6,578 nucleotides of DNA, from positions 1-6,578 of the forward strand of contig CAIVTL010000515.1 of assembly GCA_903908785.1 (NCBI GenBank). Direction: 5' to 3'. The notes under the pieces were generated by a model, which was not told the DNA's origin, made no database searches, and saw nothing but the letters and a program-made list of their open reading frames with translations. The translations under genes were made by a program, and so were the position numbers. Below, in pieces: positions 1 to 5,789 of the stretch (position 1 is its first letter; each line of letters starts with the position of its first letter). Source of the stretch: Caldifarciminota bacterium (lineage in GTDB: Bacteria > Hydrothermota > Tepidihabitantia > Tepidihabitantales > Tepidihabitantaceae).

Positions 1-4
1 CCGA

Positions 5-46
5 AGTCCACAGTCCACAGTCCACAGTCCACATTCCAAAGTCCCC
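5..46. repeat. Tandem heptamer array, unit AGTCCAC
   Basis: Four perfect copies of AGTCCAC run from 5 to 32, followed by two degenerate units in the same register (ATTCCAA at 33-39 and AGTCCCC at 40-46). The array stops one base before the GGAGG of iorB. It may continue in related form to the left of the window. The format resembles the short tandemly repeated heptamers (STRR) described in cyanobacterial genomes, although the unit differs. No function is evident. Its position means it would be transcribed into any message that enters iorB from upstream. Confidence 0.9.
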
Positions 47-55
47 GGAGGCCCG

Positions 56-637
56 ATGAACATCCTCGTCTGCGGTGTCGGCGGACAGGGCGTCCTCCTC
101 TTCTCGGACATCATCTCCAATCTCGCCCTGGGCGCCGGCCTCGACGTCAAGAAGTCCGAAGTCCACGGCATGGCCCAGCGCGGCGGGAGCGTCACCAGCC
201 ACATCCGATACGGGACCAGGGTCTTCTCCCCGCTCATCGAAGAAGGAACCGCCGACATGGTGGTCGCATTCGAGAGACTTGAGGCACTGCGCTACGTCCA
301 CATGCTCCGGCCCACCGGCAGACTGCTCTACGACCCGCACCGGATTGACCCGCTGCCGGTGTCGAGCGGCATGGTCGAGCGCCCGGCTGATGAGCGACTC
401 GACGAGCGGCTGGCGGCCCGCGCGCCTAACCGGCGGGCCATTCCCGCGTTTGCGACCGCGCTCGCGCTCGGCTCGGCCCGGGTCCAGAACACGGTGATGC
501 TCGGGGCGGTGTCCACCCGCCTGGAATTCCCGGCAGACGCCGTCCGTGGGGCAATCATGAGCCTGGTCAAGCCCCAGGCCCTCGAACTGAACCTCAAGGC
601 CTTTGCCGCGGGTCAGGCGCTCGGCATCAACGCGTAG
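56..637 (+). CDS. iorB: Indolepyruvate:ferredoxin oxidoreductase beta (gamma-type) subunit
   Basis: This 193-residue protein belongs to the gamma domain of the pyruvate/2-oxoacid:ferredoxin oxidoreductase family. In the known enzyme it pairs with the thiamine-diphosphate and iron-sulfur subunit IorA in the cytoplasm. Together they decarboxylate arylpyruvates from aromatic amino acids oxidatively, giving aryl-acetyl-CoA, CO2 and reduced ferredoxin. Visible hallmarks are the N-terminal GVGGQGV loop (residues 7-13), the EVHGMAQRGGSV signature (35-46) and a conserved NTVMLGA stretch near 145-151. Length is normal for IorB. The ATG at 56 has a GGAGG at 47-51, with a rather short four-base spacer, and starts exactly at the family's N-terminus. 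No iorA is visible; it would be expected to the left, separated by the heptamer repeat. A gamma subunit of another 2-oxoacid oxidoreductase is possible, but the HGMAQRGG signature favours IorB. Confidence 0.92.
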   Translation: MNILVCGVGGQGVLLFSDIISNLALGAGLDVKKSEVHGMAQRGGSVTSHIRYGTRVFSPLIEEGTADMVVAFERLEALRYVHMLRPTGRLLYDPHRIDPLPVSSGMVERPADERLDERLAARAPNRRAIPAFATALALGSARVQNTVMLGAVSTRLEFPADAVRGAIMSLVKPQALELNLKAFAAGQALGINA

Positions 638-639
638 GC

Positions 640-656
640 GCGCGAACAGGTCGCGC
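640..656 (+). terminator. Weak hairpin just after iorB
   Basis: GCGCGA (640-645) and TCGCGC (651-656) form a six-bp stem with a five-base loop, three bases after the iorB stop codon. No T-run follows, so this is at most a weak or Rho-assisted 3' end. It could also be chance in GC-rich sequence. Confidence 0.3.
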
Positions 657-663
657 TATGGCC

Positions 664-691
664 GATTGACGATTGCCGAGTGTCGATTGCC
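664..691. repeat. Degenerate heptamer array, unit GATTGCC
   Basis: Four contiguous seven-base units start at 664, 671, 678 and 685. Units two and four are exactly GATTGCC; the first is GATTGAC and the third is GAGTGTC. The array lies in the convergent gap between iorB and the lipoprotein gene, with no coding signal over it. The unit differs from the AGTCCAC array at the left edge, but the period is the same. Confidence 0.75.
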
Positions 692-748
692 CGAACCGCG
701 GGCTGCCAGGTAGAGAACTCCCAGACTCAGGAAATCCGGCTTCCGGCC

Positions 749-790
749 CTCAGTTCTGACTTCACGATTCTGACTTCTACGTCCCGACTT
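749..790. repeat. Degenerate heptamer array, unit CTGACTT
   Basis: Six seven-base registers run from 749. CTGACTT is exact at 756-762 and 770-776, with close variants CTCAGTT (749-755) and CCGACTT (784-790). The intervening units CACGATT and CTACGTC are more diverged. The ten-base word TTCTGACTTC occurs at 754 and 768, exactly 14 bases (two units) apart. I see no gene, promoter or RNA in the remaining gap sequence (692-748). Confidence 0.6.
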
Positions 791-806
791 GTCCGCGACT
801 AGAAGA

Positions 807-831
807 ACCGGGGCGGTATTCCCGCCCCGGT
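807..831 (-). terminator. GC-rich 3' hairpin of the lipoprotein gene
   Basis: ACCGGGGCGG (807-816) and CCGCCCCGGT (822-831) form a perfect ten-bp stem with a five-base loop, 28 bases past the lipoprotein stop codon. In the - strand transcript the stem is followed by UUCUUCUAGU, a modest U-rich tail. This is the best intrinsic terminator candidate in the window. On the + strand no T-run follows, so it would serve iorB only poorly. Confidence 0.7.
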
Positions 832-859
832 ATTCCGGTGAGTGTCCGAAGTTCCGCCG

Positions 860-1588
860 CTAGTAGCGGTAGTACATGTCGATAGAGCACTCATCCACGT
901 AGCGCTCGACTGTCGAGGCCCCGCGCGTCACCTTCAGGCGCCAGTCGCCCTTGGCCGCCTCACCCTTGACCGCAGGTATCTGGAGGTCGTCAACGTCGGG
1001 TTCGCCGTTCAGGCCGTCGAAGATGAGCACCTCGGTCCCGCCCGGGGACACAACCCAGACCCTGAAGTTCTCGTACTCTCCGTCCGGCTCGAGGTCGGTG
1101 GAAACGAACATCGAGTCAATCAGCGCGCCGTTCGGCATCGGGTCTTCGAGTACAAACGGAACGTAGGTCGTGGCGTCAGTCGGCAGGTATGTGGAATCCG
1201 AAGTGAACCCCTGCATGTCGCCTGCGTGCCAGACCTGGTATGCGGTCAGGCTCTTGTCCATCGTACCAACGCCCTCGCGACCGTCGCTGGCGGAAACCGT
1301 CACGGCGTAGCTGCCCTCGGTGCTCGGCGCGGTCCAGACTACGCTGGTGCCGGTCGTGGCCGAAAGCGTTCCGCCGGTGGCCTGCCAGGCGAATGTCAAC
1401 GGGTCATTGTCTTGGTCGGTTGCCACGACGCTCAGATTGACAATCCCACCGAACTCCACGCGGTCCGAGGGTGTGGCGCTGACTGCTGTGATGACTGGGT
1501 CATGATTGGGCTGGTTGCAACCAGCCATCAGAACCAGGCCGCCCGCCATCAGGACCACGGCGAGCAGTGCGATTCGGTTTCGAACCAT
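860..1588 (-). CDS. Lipoprotein with PKD/cadherin-like and P-domain-like regions
   Basis: This is a predicted 242-residue lipoprotein of unknown role. The N-terminus is a basic MVRNR, a hydrophobic stretch, then a lipobox ending in Met-Ala-Gly-Cys, with Cys24 as the lipidated residue. Export and anchoring in the envelope are therefore expected. Residues about 29-106 look like a PKD or cadherin-type beta sandwich (a DQDNDPLTFAW core and a YAVTVSASDG final strand). Residues about 128-242 resemble the P/Homo B jelly-roll domain: VWVVSPGGTEVLIF matches the DL-x-V-x-L-x-SPSGT strand, and KGDWRLKV matches G-x-W-x-L-x-V near the C-terminus. P-domains usually sit behind peptidase domains, and no peptidase is fused here. 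An in-frame TTG at 1624 would add 12 residues but lacks a ribosome site, whereas the ATG at 1588 has one. The gene has its own promoter and 3' hairpin, so it is probably monocistronic. The P-domain assignment is tentative. Confidence 0.85.
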   Translation of the reverse strand: MVRNRIALLAVVLMAGGLVLMAGCNQPNHDPVITAVSATPSDRVEFGGIVNLSVVATDQDNDPLTFAWQATGGTLSATTGTSVVWTAPSTEGSYAVTVSASDGREGVGTMDKSLTAYQVWHAGDMQGFTSDSTYLPTDATTYVPFVLEDPMPNGALIDSMFVSTDLEPDGEYENFRVWVVSPGGTEVLIFDGLNGEPDVDDLQIPAVKGEAAKGDWRLKVTRGASTVERYVDECSIDMYYRY

Positions 1589-1594
1589 ATTCTC

Positions 1595-1599
1595 CCTCC
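1595..1599 (-). promoter_or_regulatory. Ribosome binding site deciding the lipoprotein start
   Basis: On the - strand GGAGG lies within the purine run GGGAGGGAGA (1591-1600), six bases before the ATG at 1588. The upstream in-frame TTG at 1624 has no comparable site, which fixes the shorter start. Confidence 0.8.
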
Positions 1600-1603
1600 C
1601 TAT

Positions 1604-1621
1604 GACGAAAGTACTTTCGTC
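1604..1621. promoter_or_regulatory. Perfect 18-bp palindrome in the lipoprotein leader
   Basis: GACGAAAGTACTTTCGTC reads the same on both strands with no central gap. It ends four bases upstream of the purine-rich ribosome site. One base beyond it is a second perfect palindrome, AACCTAGGTT (1623-1632). As DNA it could bind a dimeric regulator. As RNA a perfect palindrome would need some central bases unpaired to fold, and could also dimerise between transcripts. No known operator consensus is recognised. Confidence 0.6.
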
Positions 1622-1687
1622 CAACCTAGGTTTTGTAGCGGGGGAAGTATCAACGGTCGCCCAGTGGCGTCTGGGAAACCTGCGTAG

Positions 1688-1716
1688 ATTATACTAAAGA
1701 CACCGGGGTTTGTCAA
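1688..1716 (-). promoter_or_regulatory. Consensus sigma70-type promoter of the lipoprotein gene
   Basis: On the - strand TTGACA (1711-1716) is separated by exactly 17 bases from TATAAT (1688-1693). Both hexamers and the spacer length are the full consensus for the housekeeping sigma factor. Transcription would start near 1681, giving a leader of roughly 90 bases before the ATG at 1588. Confidence 0.88.
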
Positions 1717-1725
1717 CAACCCCGG
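1703..1725. promoter_or_regulatory. Inverted repeat enclosing the -35 hexamer
   Basis: CCGGGGTT (1703-1710) and AACCCCGG (1718-1725) are perfect eight-bp arms around a seven-base centre that holds the whole -35 hexamer of the lipoprotein promoter. The placement is that of an operator whose occupant would block sigma factor. Alternatively, in the - strand transcript it is a second 3' hairpin for the peptidase gene, followed by the weakly U-rich UGUCUUUAG. Confidence 0.55.
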
Positions 1726-1780
1726 CGGCGACTCGGGCCAAATCAGGGAAGGAAAACGAACTCGGACGTCACCAGGAACG

Positions 1781-1809
1781 GCTGCGGGGCGGCCAGACCG
1801 CCCCGCAGC
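1781..1809 (-). terminator. GC-rich 3' hairpin of the C25 peptidase gene
   Basis: GCTGCGGGGCGG (1781-1792) and CCGCCCCGCAGC (1798-1809) form a perfect twelve-bp stem with a five-base loop, 22 bases past the peptidase stop codon. The stem shares the GGGGCGG core and loop length with the hairpin at 807-831. No continuous U-run follows in the - strand transcript, so intrinsic termination is uncertain. It may instead stabilise the 3' end. Confidence 0.6.
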
Positions 1810-1831
1810 ACGGAAACATCGGACTGCCGGA

Positions 1832-4800
1832 CTAGTGCAGCAAAACCGCCTTGGTAGTCAGAGCGCGTCCTGCGGTTTCGAGCTTGTACAGGTACAAGCC
1901 TTGCGCCACGGTCCGGCCCAGGTCATCCCTGCCGTCCCAAGCCGAGGAATATCGGCCGGCGGGCGTCTGGCCATTGACCAGCGTCCGCACACACCGGCCG
2001 CCGGCGTCATAGACGCGCAGCCGGACAACGCCACCCGCCGGCAGTTGCCACGCAACCCGCGCCGCACCCCGGCTCGGGTTCGGCGCCAGCGCCATGGCCA
2101 GCCGGTCCGGGACCCGGCTCGCCCCATGCTCGGACTCGCTGATACCGGTGTTCGGCTGGTCGGTGGTGAACTTGATGGCGTGGCCCGCGGTCCACGGTGA
2201 GGCGCCGCGGGTGTAGGTGCCGTTGAACAGGTCGGTGATGCCGATGGCGTACGACGGGTCCTGAGTGCCGATGGTGGATGAGCCGGTCTGGTTGGCGGTG
2301 AGGTACTGGTAGGCGAATTCGCAGTTGCCGTCCGCGGCCCGCGTCGTGGTGTCGTAGAGGATTATTTCGTACCAGTCGAACGTCGAGCCGCTGACGTAGG
2401 ACATCGAGTCCCACTGGACGACAAACCGGTGGTTGGCCGCGTCGTGGTAGTACCAGACGCCGTTGCTCGACGGCGGGTAGATGTCGTCCCAGTTGACCGC
2501 GAGCATCGGCGGAGCCGCGCCGTTGGGCAGGGAGGTGTTCGTCCAGTTCGAGAATGTGTTCGAGCCGGGCGCGATGAAGGCGTTGCTGCAGATGGAAATC
2601 TGCGTGTAGTTCTGGCCGTAGTAGCGGAACGGGCCGAAGCCCGGCGGCAGGCTAATCACCTGGGTTTCGTCGTCGCCCATGGTGAGCTCGGTGCCGACTC
2701 CGGCGATGTCAACCCAACTGAATACGGGGCTCTCAACGTAGCCGGTGTCGGTTTCGTCGTAGGCCCAGTACTGCGCCGGGGTGCGCGGGCCGTCCGGTAT
2801 CGGGTCGACGGTTCGGATTTCACCGACCACGAGCGTGAACTGCAGGGTAACCGCGTACCCGCCGTCGCCGGTAACCTTCAGGGTGCAGGGCACCTGGGTC
2901 TCTTGCGGTATGCCGGCGTCGGCATGGAGGGTGAAGTGGTCGGCGCGGTTGACCGCGGTGGATTCGTGGGGAATCGTGCCGTAGATAGCGAGCGTGTCGG
3001 ACACGGTCAGTCGGGAGTCGCCGGACCGAAGCACGGCCTGCACGCCCGTCGCGTTGCCGAGGCCGGCGTTGCCGAGCGTGACCTCCAGGTCCGCGGTTTC
3101 GCCCGGGTCGAGCTTGCCGTTGGGCCGGGACCCGGCCGAGTCCTTGACCGCCTTGTCAACGAACGCGATGAGCGGCGCGCCGACATGGAAGGTGACGTAG
3201 GAAACCCAGGTCGATTCATTCGCGTCCTTGCACACGAGCGAGCAGGGGATGGCATAGCCGTTGGGCAGGCCGGCGGCAACGGTCAGGGCGAACCCCTGGG
3301 AGTTGAACGCGCTGTCGCTGCCGTTGACGGTGCCGAACGACTTGATGGAGTCGCTGATGGTCGCGCCCGCGGTGTGGGTGATGAGCCGACCGTTGACGCC
3401 GGTAGCAGACTGCGTGCCGTAGTTCTTGACCCACATCGGGATTCTGAACGATTCGCCGGGGTTGATGATGGAGTCGCCGTTGCCGCCCGGCAGGGAGTCG
3501 GCTATGTAGTGCTTGAGGTAGCAGACGAACCGGCCGGAGGAGACGACCTGAATGGAGTCGAGATACGGGATGTTGTTGGCGCAGGTCACGGTCAGTTGCA
3601 TCCAGCCGGGGGTGAGCGGCGAGACGTTGAGGGTGAGTTGTCCGTTCGCGGCGGTGAAGCCGCGGGCAAAGGTCTCACTGCCCTTGATGAGGCAGACCAT
3701 CGCCGAGTCGACCGGGCCGTCCTGGCTGTTCACCGTGACGTTGACCGGGACGCCGGAACCGATGTTGATCGCGGTCGGTTTGGTCACGGACACGTGGAAC
3801 GCCTTGCCCATCCATATAGGCACCGCCGGCTCGCCGAACAGGGTGCGCTCGTACGCTTCCCAGCGGTACTTGGAGGTGTCGGTGAGCACCGCGATGCGGG
3901 CGTGCCAGTAGTCCTTGCCGAATGAAAGCGCCTCGCCCTGGGTCAGCTTGCGGGCGCCGCGGTTGCCGATGAGGCCGTAGCAGATGGAGAAGTTGAACCA
4001 CTCGGCCACGTCCACCCAGCCGTAGCGCGTGTTCATGTCCACACCGATGAACCCGGCGGGCGCGTGGAATGCCATGTTCTCGGCGATGCAGTCGCCGTTG
4101 GTATTACCGGCTTCGTCCCAGGCGCCGGTGTGGCAGCAGACGCCGGTGAACATGCTCATGCGGTTGGTGTTCGTGAGCGCGTTCATTATCGGGCTCGTGA
4201 TATCGCCGCCCATGCCATAGACGTCAACCGCGCCGTGGGCGATAGCCACGGTGATGGGATAGCCGTGGTTGAGCGAGTCGCAATATCCCTGCACCGTCGG
4301 CGTGACCATGCCGCCCGACGCGTACATCTTCAGGTCGAACCACGGCGGGGAGGGCGTCGCGTTGGCGACCGAGTCGTTGTATTCGTTCGAGAACGTCACG
4401 TCGTTGCCGAGCAGGGTCTTGTTGAACCAGCCGGTGTCGGGCGTGAACTCGTAGCGGAACAGCTTGTTCAAGTAGTTGCTCAGTTCGGTGAAGCCGTTCA
4501 GGGTAATCATCCCGGAGTAGATGTCCGGCCAGAAGTCGACCGAGTCGCTGGTCTCGCCCCATACCGTGTCGCCGTCGGCGTTCCACGAACCGTCCAGGCA
4601 CTCGAAGTACCAGTCGCACGGCAGGTGGTCCTCGCCGTACCCGGTCACGTTGACGCAGCCGCGGCGGAACTGCTTCGAGGGGAAGTCATTGCGGGCGAGG
4701 AAGACGAAGAGGGTGGACCAGGTCGTCTCCGCGTCCTTCAGGAAGTTGCGCATCTTCTCCGCGGTGTCCACGCCGGGATAGACTCCGCAGATTGACTCAA

Positions 4801-5575
4801 TCGGTACGATAATCGAACGCCAGCCCTGGCGCGTGCGCCAGTCGCGCAGCCGGACGAGCGAGTCCTTGTACACGTTGGGGGTGAGGATGACGTGCTCGTA
4901 GGTGCCGGCCGGCAGCAGGGCCGAACCCAGGCTCTGCGTCTTGCGCGGCGGGGCAAACTTCGCGACGTCCTCAGGGTTCAGCACCAGCCGTCGCACTTCG
5001 GAGCCGTGTATGGAAATCTGCATGTCCGAGAACTTCGCCACGTGCTGCCGGTGCTCGGCGTAATTCACGGTCACGGTCATACGCGTAACCACGGACAGGG
5101 CCCGGTTGACCGGGTTGTAGCGCACCGGGTAGGCGAGGAAGCTCGCCAGCCGGTATCCCGCCTTGGTGCCTTCGTCAACGTACTGGGCGGGCTGGGCCGG
5201 GTACGCGGCGTCGACGGCGTAGAAGGCCGGGTCCGGCGCGACGAAGGGGAACTGCTTGGAGTCCTTCATCCACGCCTGCGGGTACTGGCCGGGCAGGACC
5301 AGCCAGGTTCCGCCGACCGGCTCTTCACGCAGGTCCGAGACCGAGAAGCCGGTGACCTGCGCGTCGGCCGGAATCGCGAACTGCGCGCACATGACCGGCA
5401 GTCGCGGCGCGCCGATTTTCTCGGTGAAGGAGAGGCCACGGTAGTTGACCGTGGCGTAGCCCTGCTCGGAGCCGAACTCAAGCGACGCGGCCGAGAAGCT
5501 GAGCGTCTGCTTTACGCTGCCGGCAAAGCCGAGCGAAAAGGCGAGGACCAGAGCGATGATGCTCAGGCGTTTCAT
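1832..5575 (-). CDS. Secreted gingipain-type cysteine peptidase (family C25), multidomain
   Basis: This 1247-residue predicted extracellular endopeptidase has a Sec signal peptide (1-18, likely cut after Phe-Ala) and a propeptide to about residue 210. The catalytic domain covers about 223-590. TYEHVILTPNVYKDSL and LRDWRTRQGW (near 225-252) match the start of mature gingipains. Catalytic His447 lies in IAHG and nucleophile Cys481 in GVCCHTG, aligned through the shared LTN-x-N stretch with the GHG and VACVNG sites of RgpB. Then come the gingipain Ig-like domain (about 594-680), two homologous CARDB-like domains (about 690-800 and 806-918), and a nidogen-like beta domain (about 922-1137). A C-terminal FlgD/type IX sorting-type domain (1164-1247) has PNPSRG, VYDAGGRCVRTL, AWDGRD and GLYLYKLE. 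Family peptidases are secreted as zymogens; cleavage specificity cannot be read here. AAGGAGG eight bases before the ATG supports the start. The promoter at 5668-5695 and a 3' hairpin suggest a single-gene transcript. A PorU-like sortase role is less likely but not excluded. Confidence 0.92.
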   Translation of the reverse strand: MKRLSIIALVLAFSLGFAGSVKQTLSFSAASLEFGSEQGYATVNYRGLSFTEKIGAPRLPVMCAQFAIPADAQVTGFSVSDLREEPVGGTWLVLPGQYPQAWMKDSKQFPFVAPDPAFYAVDAAYPAQPAQYVDEGTKAGYRLASFLAYPVRYNPVNRALSVVTRMTVTVNYAEHRQHVAKFSDMQISIHGSEVRRLVLNPEDVAKFAPPRKTQSLGSALLPAGTYEHVILTPNVYKDSLVRLRDWRTRQGWRSIIVPIESICGVYPGVDTAEKMRNFLKDAETTWSTLFVFLARNDFPSKQFRRGCVNVTGYGEDHLPCDWYFECLDGSWNADGDTVWGETSDSVDFWPDIYSGMITLNGFTELSNYLNKLFRYEFTPDTGWFNKTLLGNDVTFSNEYNDSVANATPSPPWFDLKMYASGGMVTPTVQGYCDSLNHGYPITVAIAHGAVDVYGMGGDITSPIMNALTNTNRMSMFTGVCCHTGAWDEAGNTNGDCIAENMAFHAPAGFIGVDMNTRYGWVDVAEWFNFSICYGLIGNRGARKLTQGEALSFGKDYWHARIAVLTDTSKYRWEAYERTLFGEPAVPIWMGKAFHVSVTKPTAINIGSGVPVNVTVNSQDGPVDSAMVCLIKGSETFARGFTAANGQLTLNVSPLTPGWMQLTVTCANNIPYLDSIQVVSSGRFVCYLKHYIADSLPGGNGDSIINPGESFRIPMWVKNYGTQSATGVNGRLITHTAGATISDSIKSFGTVNGSDSAFNSQGFALTVAAGLPNGYAIPCSLVCKDANESTWVSYVTFHVGAPLIAFVDKAVKDSAGSRPNGKLDPGETADLEVTLGNAGLGNATGVQAVLRSGDSRLTVSDTLAIYGTIPHESTAVNRADHFTLHADAGIPQETQVPCTLKVTGDGGYAVTLQFTLVVGEIRTVDPIPDGPRTPAQYWAYDETDTGYVESPVFSWVDIAGVGTELTMGDDETQVISLPPGFGPFRYYGQNYTQISICSNAFIAPGSNTFSNWTNTSLPNGAAPPMLAVNWDDIYPPSSNGVWYYHDAANHRFVVQWDSMSYVSGSTFDWYEIILYDTTTRAADGNCEFAYQYLTANQTGSSTIGTQDPSYAIGITDLFNGTYTRGASPWTAGHAIKFTTDQPNTGISESEHGASRVPDRLAMALAPNPSRGAARVAWQLPAGGVVRLRVYDAGGRCVRTLVNGQTPAGRYSSAWDGRDDLGRTVAQGLYLYKLETAGRALTTKAVLLH

Positions 5576-5583
5576 AACTGATG

Positions 5584-5590
5584 CCTCCTT
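5584..5590 (-). promoter_or_regulatory. Strong ribosome binding site of the C25 gene
   Basis: On the - strand AAGGAGG lies eight bases upstream of the ATG at 5575. It is a near-perfect complement to the 16S rRNA 3' end, fixes the start and implies efficient translation. Confidence 0.85.
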
Positions 5591-5623
5591 GAAGGGGTCT
5601 GGTTTTGGGCCTCACTGGTCCCG

Positions 5624-5639
5624 CAGCCGTGGTCGGCTG
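5624..5639 (-). other. Small leader hairpin in front of the C25 gene
   Basis: CAGCCG (5624-5629) and CGGCTG (5634-5639) form a six-bp stem with a four-base loop in the untranslated leader, between the promoter and the ribosome site. No riboswitch or attenuator architecture is recognisable, and a chance hairpin is possible in this composition. Confidence 0.35.
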
Positions 5640-5667
5640 GGCGGGGTGCTATTAGAAACAACCTATC

Positions 5668-5695
5668 ATTATTGGCCGCAGAGCCTGAGTGTCAA
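5668..5695 (-). promoter_or_regulatory. Sigma70-type promoter of the C25 peptidase gene
   Basis: On the - strand a perfect TTGACA (5690-5695) is followed after 16 bases by AATAAT (5668-5673), one mismatch from TATAAT. This is the only AT-rich patch in the gap. Transcription would start near 5661, giving a leader of about 85 bases, similar in length to that of the lipoprotein gene. Confidence 0.65.
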
Positions 5696-5789
5696 CTTCG
5701 GACTTGCCGAGGGGCTGACACAGGCTGGCGTTCAGTGGATGGTTCCTGGCGGTGACCTGCTGCCCGGTCGCGCGGGCCGGGGAGAAGTG

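Noticed and set aside
5..46. CRISPR-like array or phage attachment site in the left-edge repeats
   Set aside because: The unit is seven bases with no spacers, and there is no cas gene, tRNA or integrase nearby. It is a simple tandem heptamer.
842..1687. A 281-codon + strand frame over the lipoprotein gene
   Set aside because: It is a shadow of the lipoprotein on the other strand. It also spans that gene's promoter and terminator, and its sequence has no family features.
1589..1687. Riboswitch in the lipoprotein leader
   Set aside because: The leader has palindromes but none of the conserved cores of riboswitch classes I know, and the gene is not a metabolic or transport gene that usually carries one.
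2429..3925. A 498-codon + strand open frame and several other long + strand frames inside the peptidase gene
   Set aside because: They lie antisense to a gene with a clear signal peptide, catalytic motifs and domains. The translations are Arg/Val/Gly-rich and without recognisable domains, as expected from the reverse of a high-GC coding strand.
5695..5708. Fourth heptamer array (ACTTCGG followed by ACTTGCC)
   Set aside because: Only two units share four bases, which is within chance expectation, so it is not counted with the three clear arrays.
5763..5781. CCCGG/CCGGG inverted repeat upstream of the long hairpin
   Set aside because: The stem is only five bp in very GC-rich sequence and has no supporting context.
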